Source: a bacterium (GTDB lineage Bacteria; Krumholzibacteriota; Krumholzibacteriia; Krumholzibacteriales; Krumholzibacteriaceae). From it: a stretch of DNA of 64,000 nt. The stretch spans positions 449,038 through 513,037 of the forward strand of contig CP070727.1 of the NCBI GenBank assembly GCA_020350885.1, in the 5' to 3' direction. Shown here in pieces: positions 36,225-46,016 of this stretch. How positions within the stretch are numbered: position 1 is the stretch's first letter; each line of letters starts with the position of its first letter. Position numbers and translations under genes: made by a program. Under the pieces are notes generated by a model. That model did not search any database. It was not told the DNA's origin and worked only from the letters and a program-made list of their open reading frames with translations.

Positions 36225-38180
36225 TTACCTGACGAGGATCATCTTTCGCGACATCCTGTTCTTTCCTGTCCTGAGCCTGTAGAAGTACACGCCCGAGCTC
36301 ATCGGCTGCCCGTTTTCGTTCGTCCCGTTCCAAATCTCCTCGTGAAAGCCCTTTCTACGGTACCCGTCGACGAGCCGCCTCACCGTTGCTCCGCCTGCAT
36401 CAAAGACAACGAGAACAACGCTGCAATCCTCGGGCAGATAGTACCTGATGATCGTCGATGGGTTGAACGGATTTGGAATGTTCTGATGGAGGACCGGCAG
36501 CATCGGCGGTGTTGTGATCGGCCCGGTCTCGAACAGAACCCTCCGCCCGCCGGCGTCTGTGACATCGATCCGGTAGCGGTAAACCATGCCGGGTTCACAG
36601 CTCCTATCGATGAACGAGAAGAACAATCCGTCCCTGCTGATGCCGGACGAGGGTATTTCACCGAACGTCATTGAAGGTCCGCTCGCCCTCATGACGAGAA
36701 AATCGACCGGTTCGTCGGCCTCCGAGAGCGTCCATTCCAGCACAATGGCCAAGCCGCTCAAGAAAGCCGAATAATCGTGAAGCAAGGTCGCCGTAACGGT
36801 GTGGCCCCCGGCGTCGACCCTCTGTCCGTAGATATCGGCGGCGCCGCTGTTTTCATCCTTCCACGCGATAAGAGCCCCTCCTCCTCCATCCGGTGTGAGC
36901 TTTGGGGCCGTTTGATCCTGCACCGCCCCGCAGATAGCCACGCCGTCCGCCGCCCAACCGGCGGAACCATCCGGATTGATCCGTTGGGCGTAGAGATCAC
37001 AGTTGCCGGCACCACTACGCCCATCCTCCCACGTAGCGATCGCTCCACCCAATCCATTCGAGATGAGCTCCACAGCGAGCTGGTCACCGGTGGCCCCGCA
37101 GACGACGATCCCGTTGGACGCCCACTGGGAACTGCCGGCCGCATCGATTCTCTGCGAGTAGATATCCGAGTCGCTTCCGCTGCGATAATCGACCCACACG
37201 ACAATCACCTCACCCGATCCAATCGGGATGAGGCGGCAGTTCTCCTGGTCATAAAACGTCGCCGCTACGGCCACACCGTTCGCCGTCCAGAGGACATTGC
37301 CGCCGGCATCGACCCTCTGAGCGAAGACGTCGCTATCGAGCGTATTGCGATTGTCCGACCATGCGATGACCGCTCCTCCCGAGCCATCTGCAACAACCTG
37401 TGGATATACCTGGCTCTGACCCGAATTGCAGATGACGATCCCATCCGCCGTCCACTGTACGGTGCCGGCCGCATCGATCCTCTGTGCATAGATGTCGAAT
37501 GCGCCGTCACGGCTGTCCTGCCACGCGATGATCGCTCCGTTCGCACCGTCTGAAGCGAGCAAGGGATAGGTCTGCTGCCTGACCGGTGCGCTTATGATGA
37601 CACCGTCGGCCGTCCAGATGGCGGAGCCGTCCGGTCCGATCCGCTGGGCGAAGACGTCGTTGGTGAAGTAACGGCGGTCGTGCCATGTGATGATCGCGCC
37701 ACCTGCCCCATCGGAGATCATCCCGCCCAAGACCAGTCCTATCTTGCCCGTGCAGACAGGCACCCCGTCCGTGTTCCACTGGATATAACCGCTCGAATTG
37801 ATCCTCTGTGCATAGATATCGAGTGTGCTTCCGCGAGGGTCCTGCCACGCAATGATCGCGCCGTCGGAGCCGTCCGGGACTATCAAAGGATTCGACTGTG
37901 AATTCAGAGCCGTGCAGACGGGCATTGCGGAGGCGAGCCACAGGATATTCCCGTCAGCGTCGACCCTCTGGGCGTAGATATCCGTATTGATTGTGCGATT
38001 GTCCCGCCAGGCGATGATCGCCCCCCCTGAACCATCCTGAAGGATAACGGGGAGGTCCTGTATACCGCCCGCCGTGCATATTGCAACACCGTCCTCCGCC
38101 CAATCGGCATGTATCGCGGGTGCTCCGATACAACTCAATAAGACGGAAAGTACCACTGCCTTTTTAACATAGTTGAACAT
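36225..38180 (-). CDS. Secreted repeat protein (propeller-like) with C-terminal secretion tail, paralogue
   Basis: 651 residues. Signal peptide VVLSVLLSCIGAPAIHA. Eight well-kept repeats of about 50 residues follow, each with SDGxGGAIIxWxDxRxGxxDIYAQRIDAxGxxxW and GVxIC. The repeats are far more regular than in the paralogue across the terminator. A fibronectin-like domain (about 480-560) and a Por/FlgD-like tail (IPNPFNPSTIIRYYLPED to RKMILVR) complete it. The two paralogues lie tail to tail, so an inverted duplication probably made them. It should be exported to the surface. Ligand or role unknown; the DIYAQRID repeat itself occurs widely in secreted proteins of FCB-type bacteria. Confidence 0.8.
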   Translation of the reverse strand: MFNYVKKAVVLSVLLSCIGAPAIHADWAEDGVAICTAGGIQDLPVILQDGSGGAIIAWRDNRTINTDIYAQRVDADGNILWLASAMPVCTALNSQSNPLIVPDGSDGAIIAWQDPRGSTLDIYAQRINSSGYIQWNTDGVPVCTGKIGLVLGGMISDGAGGAIITWHDRRYFTNDVFAQRIGPDGSAIWTADGVIISAPVRQQTYPLLASDGANGAIIAWQDSRDGAFDIYAQRIDAAGTVQWTADGIVICNSGQSQVYPQVVADGSGGAVIAWSDNRNTLDSDVFAQRVDAGGNVLWTANGVAVAATFYDQENCRLIPIGSGEVIVVWVDYRSGSDSDIYSQRIDAAGSSQWASNGIVVCGATGDQLAVELISNGLGGAIATWEDGRSGAGNCDLYAQRINPDGSAGWAADGVAICGAVQDQTAPKLTPDGGGGALIAWKDENSGAADIYGQRVDAGGHTVTATLLHDYSAFLSGLAIVLEWTLSEADEPVDFLVMRASGPSMTFGEIPSSGISRDGLFFSFIDRSCEPGMVYRYRIDVTDAGGRRVLFETGPITTPPMLPVLHQNIPNPFNPSTIIRYYLPEDCSVVLVVFDAGGATVRRLVDGYRRKGFHEEIWNGTNENGQPMSSGVYFYRLRTGKNRMSRKMILVR

Positions 38181-38426
38181 ATCGACCCCCTATGTACGAG
38201 TGCAGAAATGCCGAACGGATCGTGTGCATATTTGATACCGGGGCTATGGTGAGAGAAAAAATTCGGTATCCCGTTGCAGGGTGCGGCACAAGCGGCGAGG
38301 CTGCCGGCGGCAACGGGGCGCCGATGGGGCAGCCTACAGGCGCCAACGTACCCACGGCCGTTACCGCTTCGCGGGATGAATGATTGACTATTTTGTTGGG
38401 ACACACGGTCTGAGCGAGCGCCTCTC
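38181..38426. other. Intergenic region upstream of the repeat-protein gene
   Basis: This holds the promoter region of the minus-strand repeat-protein gene and the 3' end region of the TonB-dependent receptor. GC-rich in 38270-38350, with several short dyads around GGCGCC. I find no -24/-12 sigma-54 element here. No gene seen. Confidence 0.4.
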
Positions 38427-40574
38427 CTACCACCTGATCGTGACCCCGCCTATCGGGAACAGCGCCGTCCCTCCGTACCGGATGGTAACGAACTCGCCCG
38501 GGCTGACCTCCAGCGCGTACATCATGACGATATTATCCCGTTTGAGCGCATTCACGAGATCCAGAAAAACCTCCGCCTTGACCGAACCACGAGTCAACTC
38601 GAACAGGAACTTGACGTCCAGGCGCCGGAAGCTATGCAGGCGTAGGGAGTTGACCTCGTCCGTGGCCGGTGGCGTCGTCCTCTTCTCGTACAGCGTGTAG
38701 GGGCGTCCATCGATATCCATATAGCGCAGTGAGATCCGAAACCCATCCGTCACCCGTGCGCTGATACCGAGCTGCCACGATGTGGGCCTGTCGAAATCAC
38801 CCACCCGTTCCTCGACGAGTGTGCCTTCCCGCTTCCAGACCCTCGCCCGTGAGACCGCCGCCATGACCGATACAGAGCCGGGATCGTTCCTCGCCAGGAC
38901 CACCTCGTAGCCAAAGCCGTGCCCCCTGCCTTCGCTGCCTACCTCCCCGATTCCGGGAAAATCATCCCACCCCCACGAGAGGAGGTTACGGTACCGCCGC
39001 CGAAATCCGTTCCACCCGATGGAACACCGGTACGGAAGCTTGACGGTCGCCCCGGCCGAGACCTGATCCATCCGCACGGCCGGAGCATCCTCCCATGACG
39101 GGGTATAATTACTGATGAGATCCCCCGCATCGATGGGAAGCGACGCAAAGAACCTTCTTTCGGAGAAGCGGAACGGCGATTGATGCGACCGGCGATACCC
39201 GGCTGAAACCTCTGCCAGATCACCCAGACCGATCTGCACGGCTCCGTATGCTTCGGGCTCGAAGGTCGAAGTCCACGGCTCCCGGGACCCCCCAACCGCA
39301 AGCTCCATGAATGCGAAATCCCTGAACATCATCCTGACTTCAGCCGATGCCGAGAATGGAGTATCGCGCAATTCGCCCCCGTTTCCTGAGTGGCGAATCG
39401 TTCCCACCTCACCGAAGAGCCCGAGATCAAAAGACAAGCCCCGTCTCACTACCTCGGCATGCAGCCATGTCTCTGCCAGCCTATGCGTTCTGTCCTGCGC
39501 CCTCCAGCTGAGCGCATCACGTGTATCGTAGAACGAGTAGGCGGGGCGAAGGATCAACTCCCACCCGGAGGCACGATAGGAGCAATGAATCCCGGACAGA
39601 ATGGAGCCAACATCCCGTTGGGCATAGGCATCGACGAAGGGATCCCCGGTCTCAGAATCCATCGCCATCAGGAGTGTTGCAGTCAATCTGATCGATCTTC
39701 CAGGCGATAGCTGTACACGCCCCAGAAAATCCCTGAACGACCGCTTACGAACCCCTACCCGTTGATACACGGGAAGATTGAAGAAGCTCGTTTTCGCCGA
39801 AGCCTGGAACGAGAGGGACGATCCAACCACCTGGCTGACGCCACCGGCCATGGAAGTGATATCGTAACGGGCCGATCGAGAATTTGTATCCATGCTCGCC
39901 GGTGTCAAAAATATCGCCCCCGAAAGGTTCCCCGTGTACCGGATGGGTGCCGCTCCCGGAACCAGCACCGTACTCTCCAGCATCTCGTCGTACACAACGC
40001 CCGAGAATCCACCGACGTGTGCATAATGTTTGAGTGGGTAACCGTCGAAGTAAACCCGGTGTTCCTCGATATCGCCCCCGCGTACAGCCATCGTCGAGAG
40101 GAAATCGATACCACCGGTGGCGCAACTCGGCTGGGATTGGACTGTCCTGAGTGGATCGTTGGCGATATTCCCCGGAGCCGCCGTCAATTCCGGGTGGTCG
40201 ATCGATGTGGAACCGACCGGCAGCCGTTCACCAGTCACCACGATCTCGTCCATCATGAACTGCGCCGGTTCGAGCGCAACGACGATCGGAACCTGTGCCG
40301 GCGGCCACTGAATCTCGATCGAACGACGCTTATACGAGATATGCTCGAATGTAATGACATGCCTTCCGGGAGCGACGGATCCGAAGTCGAACGATCCGTT
40401 GCTGCCCGACACACGGACCTCGTCACCGTCGAGGACGATCGTTACATACACGATCGGTTTGTTCGTTTCTAAATCGATGACCTTACCGTGCAACGAAGGT
40501 TCGGCCGCAACACAATGCGGCAGGAAGGAGATCGCAATGGCCGGCAGAACAGCGGCCAGGATGCTGCGCTGCAT
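38427..40574 (-). CDS. TonB-dependent receptor with N-terminal carboxypeptidase-like domain
   Basis: About 715 residues. After a signal peptide (RSILAAVLPAIAISFLPHCVAA) comes a CarboxypepD_reg-like domain (LHGKVIDLETNKPIVYVTIVLDG...), then a plug (DEIVVTGERLP...MAVRGGDIEEHRVYFDGYPL) and a beta-barrel ending in PIGGVTIRW. Such receptors import scarce nutrients across the outer membrane using TonB energy; the N-terminal domain is typical of the FCB group. No TonB box is clear to me, and no periplasmic binding protein or SusD-like gene is adjacent, so the substrate is unknown. The plug keeps VRGGD. ATG 40574 begins the signal peptide; an upstream in-frame ATG (40604) adds ten residues. Confidence 0.85.
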   Translation of the reverse strand: MQRSILAAVLPAIAISFLPHCVAAEPSLHGKVIDLETNKPIVYVTIVLDGDEVRVSGSNGSFDFGSVAPGRHVITFEHISYKRRSIEIQWPPAQVPIVVALEPAQFMMDEIVVTGERLPVGSTSIDHPELTAAPGNIANDPLRTVQSQPSCATGGIDFLSTMAVRGGDIEEHRVYFDGYPLKHYAHVGGFSGVVYDEMLESTVLVPGAAPIRYTGNLSGAIFLTPASMDTNSRSARYDITSMAGGVSQVVGSSLSFQASAKTSFFNLPVYQRVGVRKRSFRDFLGRVQLSPGRSIRLTATLLMAMDSETGDPFVDAYAQRDVGSILSGIHCSYRASGWELILRPAYSFYDTRDALSWRAQDRTHRLAETWLHAEVVRRGLSFDLGLFGEVGTIRHSGNGGELRDTPFSASAEVRMMFRDFAFMELAVGGSREPWTSTFEPEAYGAVQIGLGDLAEVSAGYRRSHQSPFRFSERRFFASLPIDAGDLISNYTPSWEDAPAVRMDQVSAGATVKLPYRCSIGWNGFRRRYRNLLSWGWDDFPGIGEVGSEGRGHGFGYEVVLARNDPGSVSVMAAVSRARVWKREGTLVEERVGDFDRPTSWQLGISARVTDGFRISLRYMDIDGRPYTLYEKRTTPPATDEVNSLRLHSFRRLDVKFLFELTRGSVKAEVFLDLVNALKRDNIVMMYALEVSPGEFVTIRYGGTALFPIGGVTIRW

Positions 40575-40899
40575 GAGGAAACCCCGACAAACGGTTATAC
40601 CCATTCGAACCCCTGCACTATCCGTAACATTCTACCGCCCCCTGCTATCCCGTCATCCCGGCGATCCCAACAATGAAGGCAGCCAGTATAACATCGTTAC
40701 AACGCCTATACATCATCGAATAATTCGTCCATCTCTCTATCGTACACCCGCTACGGCCCGATGAGCCCCGACATGTTTCTTTCGGGGCACAGCAACATAA
40801 TGCGGTTGATTCATGCCTGCACTACGGGTATCATCGGCCTGAAGAACGGATAGAATGTCGGAATGTACCATTACGTGAGATTCAGATCAGGAGTACGCC
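40575..40899. other. Divergent intergenic region with a small hairpin
   Basis: This lies between the TonB-dependent receptor (minus) and the DUF362 gene (plus). A 7-base stem GCCCCGA/TCGGGGC is at 40765-40771 and 40782-40788 with a 10-base loop. No cobalamin or other riboswitch box is recognised upstream of the receptor. No gene seen. Confidence 0.4.
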
Positions 40900-41835
40900 A
40901 TGTTTGAGAAAATGACCCGCCGTACCTTTATCAAGAAGAGTGCCTTTATCGGTGCATCCTCCCTCTTCGGCATGAGCATACTATCCCGCTGCACCAGAAC
41001 CACGGTGCCGTCCGCCGATATCACGGTGGTCAAGGGGGACGACTACCTCAAGAGCACAGTGAAAGCCGTGGATAATCTCGGTGGCATGGGGCGATTCGTT
41101 CCCAGGGGTTCACGCGTGGCAATTCTTGCCAATCCTCAGAGAAACAATCCCGGCGCCTTTACCAAGCCGGAGATCGTGCGCGCAGCAATCAGGATGTGTA
41201 AGGATGCCGGGGCGGAAGAGATCAGCTGCCTGAGTTGGCTTCCCGAGCAAAACTGGGAAGCGACCGGTGTAAAGGCCGCAGTCGTGGAAGAAGGGGCCAA
41301 CCTCATCATTATCGACCTGAAGGACGAGACCCTCTTCAAACCCGTACAGGTACCCAACGGCGTTGCCCTGAAAGAAGCCCGGATTATGCAGAACTTCTTC
41401 GACTACGACGTCTTCATAGACATGCCGATCACCAAAGATCATGCGGGCAACAAATTCACGGGGACATTGAAGAATCTGATGGGGCTGAACTCTCCAAAGA
41501 ACAACAGGACTTTTCATATGATGGAGTGGAAGACCGACATCGATGCCATCACGCATCTCGATCAATGCATAGCCGATCTGAATACGGTGATATCCCCCGA
41601 CCTGTGCATCGTCGATGCCACGGAGTTCATTACCACTAACGGTCCCTTCGGTCCGGGTGAGCTGATACACCCACAGAAAGTCGTCGCCGGAACCGACAGG
41701 GTGGCAATTGATGCCTACTGCGCCACACTATGGGGTCTGAAGGGTGCCGACATTATACACATACAGAAGGCCTACGAGCACAAGCTCGGCGAAATAGACC
41801 TCGATGCGGTAACAATCGATGAGCTCGAGATATAA
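40900..41835 (+). CDS. DUF362 protein with twin-arginine signal
   Basis: 311 residues. The N-terminus MTRRTFIKKSAFIGASSLFG is a Tat signal, and LSRC at residues 28-31 suggests lipoprotein processing. The rest is DUF362: RGSRVAILANPQRNNPGAFTKPEIVRA, then MPITKDHAGNKFTGTLKNLMG and VAGTDRVAIDAYCATLWG. No iron-sulfur CxxCxxC cluster follows, unlike many DUF362 proteins. Tat export suggests a folded, cofactor-carrying product in the periplasm. The next gene starts 13 bases after the stop and is probably in the same operon. Function not established for the family. Confidence 0.8.
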   Translation: MFEKMTRRTFIKKSAFIGASSLFGMSILSRCTRTTVPSADITVVKGDDYLKSTVKAVDNLGGMGRFVPRGSRVAILANPQRNNPGAFTKPEIVRAAIRMCKDAGAEEISCLSWLPEQNWEATGVKAAVVEEGANLIIIDLKDETLFKPVQVPNGVALKEARIMQNFFDYDVFIDMPITKDHAGNKFTGTLKNLMGLNSPKNNRTFHMMEWKTDIDAITHLDQCIADLNTVISPDLCIVDATEFITTNGPFGPGELIHPQKVVAGTDRVAIDAYCATLWGLKGADIIHIQKAYEHKLGEIDLDAVTIDELEI

Positions 41836-41848
41836 GGGCGACGGTCCT

Positions 41849-42775
41849 ATGAAAAATCTGTTCTTCGCCGTACTCGTCGTTGTGCTCGCTATCCCTCCCC
41901 ACATCGATGCATCCCCACCAGACCAGAAAGCACCCCCCATAACACGATATCTACCGGAGACGAGCGGACTCGTCCAATGGTCTGCATCCGGAGATCCGCA
42001 GATCGCCTCCGGCGAGGATCTCTACCTCCTGATCGACGGTGGGGCCGAGATCTTCCTCGAGTATGGGTTCGAGGAGGCCGTCATTCAGTCCTACACCGGT
42101 GGGAATGGACGATCGATCAATCTCGAGATTTACAAAATGGACAATCCAACCAGCGCATACGGGATCTACACCTTCAGGACCGGTGAAGGCGGAGAAGCCG
42201 TACCCATAGGCAGTGATGGGTGTATCGAGGATTACTACCTGAACTTCTGGAAGGGATCTGTTCTAGCCACCGTAATTGGATTCGACACGTGTGAAGTCAC
42301 GAGGTATGGCATCATATCGATTGCGAAAGCGGTCGAGGCCCGTATCGAAGAAGATGGAGACAGGCCCCGCCTGACAGGCCTCCTGCCGCCGGATGGTTTG
42401 AATACCAACGGCATCGAATATCTGAAGGGAAACCTGGCTCTCTACAACAACTACGAATTCGACAGCGCCGACATATTCGGCCTGTCTGAGGGCGTGATAG
42501 GAACATATGCCGACTACAGGATCTTTCTGTTCTCATACACAGATGAGGCAGAGTGCCGGAAGTGGTTCCAAAACGGCGCAGACCACCTGGAGAACAGCCC
42601 ACGTTTCCGGGAACTAACACGATACAGGAACGGTTTCACAATGAGGGACAAGAAGGGTAACTATCTTCGCAGCGAACACTACCGCAATTTTATTATCCTC
42701 TTACTCGGATCGAAAGAGATTACGAGGGATCCCTTGTCGAAACAGAAGATCCTAATCGATCAATACGAACACTAG
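41849..42775 (+). CDS. Exported protein with DUF6599-like domain
   Basis: 308 residues with a signal peptide (FFAVLVVVLAIPPHIDA). The body begins RYLPETSGLVQWSASGDPQIASGEDLYLLIDGGAEIFLEYGFEEA and contains LEIYKMDNPTSAYGIYTFRTG. This ordered pattern is that of DUF6599 proteins, which often lie next to DUF362 genes. I know of no assigned function. ATG 41849 is chosen; an in-frame ATG at 41819 would overlap the DUF362 gene and hide the signal peptide. It lies on the plus strand, convergent to the ABC exporter operon 60 bases on. Confidence 0.65.
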   Translation: MKNLFFAVLVVVLAIPPHIDASPPDQKAPPITRYLPETSGLVQWSASGDPQIASGEDLYLLIDGGAEIFLEYGFEEAVIQSYTGGNGRSINLEIYKMDNPTSAYGIYTFRTGEGGEAVPIGSDGCIEDYYLNFWKGSVLATVIGFDTCEVTRYGIISIAKAVEARIEEDGDRPRLTGLLPPDGLNTNGIEYLKGNLALYNNYEFDSADIFGLSEGVIGTYADYRIFLFSYTDEAECRKWFQNGADHLENSPRFRELTRYRNGFTMRDKKGNYLRSEHYRNFIILLLGSKEITRDPLSKQKILIDQYEH

Positions 42776-42836
42776 CAGCCTATTTTCACGATCTATATCC
42801 GAAACACACCCGGTTTTCTATGACACCGAAAGGCCA

Positions 42837-43898
42837 TCATGTCTCATATTGCCGCGTTTTGCTCGTTATCACCCCTGCAAGCGCGATCAGAACCGCTAAT
42901 ATTCCGATCAAAACGTATATATCCCGATTGATTGTCGACCAGCTCCCGCCTTTCCGCGCTATCTCGAATATCGGATTCATTACATAGTATGTAGGGAACA
43001 ACTTTCCGACCCACTGGGGGATTTGCGGGAATATTGCGACGATACCGGGGCCGTACAGGATTATCCCGAGTCCCTTTATAGTTGAATAAATAGACGCCAT
43101 GCTTTTCATATACGCAGCGAGCATCAACCCTCCGCAACTAGCCATTATAGCACCGAGGAACAAGAGCAGCATCAGCAGACCCAACCGGGTATTGAATGCA
43201 TGATTGAGAATGAGCGTCAGCATCCCCATGGATATACTCACGATTATCCCCATGAGCCCCTTTGCAATGAAGAACTCCGCCTGTGTCGCCGGAGTCGTAA
43301 GAACTGCTCCGATTGTGCCCTTTTCCTTTTCGTCGACCAGCGATGTCGCTGGTACCACAAAGCCGCTTATGAATATCGCCATGAGAACAATCATAGGCAG
43401 AAAGCGATCTTTCCACGGGACACCCTCTTTTTCTCCTAAAGATACAGGCGTAATATCTATGGGGGGCTCTTTCCCTGAAATGGTTCTGATCTGGTGCATA
43501 AATGCAGAGGCTGCGATAGCCCTGTTTTTCATAAGGCTCTCTCCCCAGATATACGCCGTCACCGTCGTCGGCTCTCCGTTTGCTATCTTCGAATCGAAAT
43601 CATTCTGTAAAATGATCCCTACATCCCTCGTGCCTCTTTCAACCGATCCCCGTAATTCCTCTTCGGATGCGAACTCCTCGAGGTCGATGGATTTCATCTC
43701 CCTTAACGAAGCGACAACCCGGGAAGAGCCATGATCGAAGATTCCGAGCTTGGCCTTACCTTCTAAGAATGAGCCGAAGATCAGATTGACAAACACCGTA
43801 AAGATCAGGGGGGCCGCCACGGCAAATATGAAGAAGTAGCTATTCGTTCCATGTCCGAACTCTTTACGCAACAGTATACCGATTCTCTTGACACTCAT
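42837..43898 (-). CDS. ABC-2 type transporter permease (NatB-like)
   Basis: 353 residues with six membrane segments: one after the N-terminus (NSYFFIFAVAAPLIFTVFVNLIFG), a periplasmic domain of about 140 residues, and five at the C-terminus. The C-terminal part carries PMIVLMAIFISGFVVPATSLVDEKEKGTIGAVLTTPATQAEFFIAKGL, the ABC-2 permease signature region. It overlaps the previous gene by four bases (ATGA), so translation is coupled and the start is 43898. It forms a heterodimeric exporter with the next permease and the ATPase. The substrate is unknown (NatAB-like exporters carry sodium, antibiotics or lipids). Confidence 0.85.
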   Translation of the reverse strand: MSVKRIGILLRKEFGHGTNSYFFIFAVAAPLIFTVFVNLIFGSFLEGKAKLGIFDHGSSRVVASLREMKSIDLEEFASEEELRGSVERGTRDVGIILQNDFDSKIANGEPTTVTAYIWGESLMKNRAIAASAFMHQIRTISGKEPPIDITPVSLGEKEGVPWKDRFLPMIVLMAIFISGFVVPATSLVDEKEKGTIGAVLTTPATQAEFFIAKGLMGIIVSISMGMLTLILNHAFNTRLGLLMLLLFLGAIMASCGGLMLAAYMKSMASIYSTIKGLGIILYGPGIVAIFPQIPQWVGKLFPTYYVMNPIFEIARKGGSWSTINRDIYVLIGILAVLIALAGVITSKTRQYET

Positions 43899-44953
43899 CG
43901 CACTTTCCTTTTCAGAATGACAATTCCAAGGCATACAAAAACAATGTCAAAGCCCGCCAGGGGCAAGATATTGCGCACATTGCCGCTCCAGCCGATATTG
44001 AAATTGATCGCCTTGTGAAGAATATCTACAAGAAAGTACGAGGGTAGTATCTTTATCCAGCTCGATACCGGAGCACGAAATACAACGGTCACCGCCGGTA
44101 TTACCAGGACAATCAACACAAGCGTTCCCCAACCGATAACCGACACCATATCTTTCGAGACGGAAGCAATGAGAAATGCGATCCCTGTCACCATCATCAC
44201 GCCTAACAACAAAGCAACTACGATCAGGCCGGCATGATGTGTCAGGCTCCGTGTAATCATCATGAGTAAAAATATCTGTGAAAAAGCCAATGAGATCCCC
44301 GTTAAACCTTTTCCAGCAAAGAAATCAATGATCCTCATGGGCGTCGCCAACAATGCTTCTATGGTACCGGTCTGTAACTCGTATGTTATCAGGTTCGAGA
44401 GCCCGATCACTTCGGTGATCATCAACATGAACACCAGCAACGGAAGCAGGCGGTCTCTATAGGGAATCTGCCTGCCGGCCATATCCGGACCGAGGACAAT
44501 TTCGACTTCTTCGACCTCAATTGCATTACCGCTCAGCTCATTGATCATCTCCCCGATCAGTACCGTGTTCATCTCCTTTGCTTCATCAGGTATATCGGCC
44601 GAATAGAAAACATATATGTGCGGTCGTTTTCCCGACAGATATGATGCCCACACATCCTCGGGGATTGAAATGCCGACATAGAATTCATTATCTATGACCG
44701 ATCGCTTCAGCTCATCTTCGGACTCTACCGTGTGAAATATAGCACCTCCCCCCTCCGGAATGTTATCGAACAGGTACGCCGCATACGGGGAATACAAACC
44801 GATTGTTATTGTTTCATTTATTCTGGCAGGCATTACGAAATAGAAGAGGATAAACAGTATCAGGCCGACTATCGTCATTATGCCAAAGAACTTGTCCCTG
44901 AAGAATGCCTTGTAATCGTTGACGATAAGCGCTTGTATTACCCGCCAGTTCAT
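43895..44953 (-). CDS. ABC-2 type transporter permease (NatB-like, paralogue)
   Basis: 352 residues with the same build as its partner: N-terminal helix (FGIMTIVGLILFILFYFVMPA), periplasmic domain, and five C-terminal helices beginning LLPLLVFMLMITEVIGLSNLITYELQTGTIEALLATPMRIIDFFAGKGL. Gene order is ATPase, this permease, second permease, with ATGA overlaps at both junctions. The three are therefore one tightly coupled translation unit and likely one complex. Confidence 0.85.
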   Translation of the reverse strand: MNWRVIQALIVNDYKAFFRDKFFGIMTIVGLILFILFYFVMPARINETITIGLYSPYAAYLFDNIPEGGGAIFHTVESEDELKRSVIDNEFYVGISIPEDVWASYLSGKRPHIYVFYSADIPDEAKEMNTVLIGEMINELSGNAIEVEEVEIVLGPDMAGRQIPYRDRLLPLLVFMLMITEVIGLSNLITYELQTGTIEALLATPMRIIDFFAGKGLTGISLAFSQIFLLMMITRSLTHHAGLIVVALLLGVMMVTGIAFLIASVSKDMVSVIGWGTLVLIVLVIPAVTVVFRAPVSSWIKILPSYFLVDILHKAINFNIGWSGNVRNILPLAGFDIVFVCLGIVILKRKVR

Positions 44954-45816
44954 CCCGTCAACCCTCTCCCGGTAATCTGTATAAAGATATCTTCAAGGCT
45001 TGCTTCCTCGCTGTGAATCGTTACAACACTCTCATTGGAAAACAGTTCGTGCATATCCTTAGCCGTGCTTGTATCGTCCATTACGATTTCTCTATCCTCG
45101 AGCTCTCCACTATCCGTTTTTACCTGCGCCTTCATAATACGTTTCCCGTATCTCTGCTTGAGGTTATGGGGAGTGTCGAGCGCGACTATTTCTCCCTCAT
45201 TAATAAATGCAACACGGTCGGACAGCTTATCAGCCTCCAACATGTCGTGTGTCGTCAGGAATACAGTGGCGCCCCGTTCCCGCTCCTCGAGGATGACGTT
45301 ACGGATGTTATTCGCGGATGTCGGGTCCAAACCCTCGGTAGGTTCATCGAGAAACAGTATCTTCGATTCATTGACAAGAGCCCGTGCGACCATGAGACGC
45401 TGCTTCATTCCCTTTGATAAACTCGATACTCGGTCGCTTCCCCTGTCCTTGAGACCGACCCTTGCGAGAAGCCTATCAACATCAAAGCCTTTGACACCGT
45501 AGAGGCTTGCAAAAAACTTCAAGTTCTCGATGGCGCTCATCTGCTCGTAGAGGTTTGTCCTTTCAAAACAGATCCCGATCTGCGACTGTACCGCACCGCT
45601 CTCCCTGGTGACATCCAGCCCGAGGACGGTTATCTCCCCGTCCTTCGGAGACAGCTGTCCGGTGAGCATCTTAATCGTTGTGGACTTCCCGGCGCCGTTC
45701 GGTCCCAAGAACCCGAATATCTCGCCTTCCTCCACATGAAAACTGATTCCGTTTACCGCCGTTATCTCACCATAGCTGAACCGTATATTATCGACCCTGA
45801 TTGCATCCGCACTCAC
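44950..45816 (-). CDS. ABC transporter ATP-binding protein (ABC-2 exporter)
   Basis: 288 residues. Walker A GPNGAGKST (38-46), Q-loop QIGICFE, signature SLSKGMKQRL, Walker B ILFLDEPTEGLDP and switch His in LTTHDM are all intact. The C-terminal extension (about 60 residues) is the usual one of drug/sodium exporter ATPases. The start is GTG 45816, preceded by AAAAAGGAG five bases upstream; longer in-frame starts (45945, 45891) would add residues unrelated to the family. It energises the two permeases encoded immediately downstream. Confidence 0.9.
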   Translation of the reverse strand: MSADAIRVDNIRFSYGEITAVNGISFHVEEGEIFGFLGPNGAGKSTTIKMLTGQLSPKDGEITVLGLDVTRESGAVQSQIGICFERTNLYEQMSAIENLKFFASLYGVKGFDVDRLLARVGLKDRGSDRVSSLSKGMKQRLMVARALVNESKILFLDEPTEGLDPTSANNIRNVILEERERGATVFLTTHDMLEADKLSDRVAFINEGEIVALDTPHNLKQRYGKRIMKAQVKTDSGELEDREIVMDDTSTAKDMHELFSNESVVTIHSEEASLEDIFIQITGRGLTG

Positions 45817-46016
45817 AACAGCTCCTTTTTCCACGGGATTCCGTGATGAACTATATCCCACATGCCCGACTTCTAGCGGGTTGAACAACATAATGCCAAT
45901 ACTATTTTCAAAACCAGAAGCGGCGTGATGCTCGAAACGCTGCAACTACATAATGTAATTTACCTTGACATCCCATACGGGATTTTAGTAAAAAGAGTGA
46001 AATGAAAGGAGATAAC

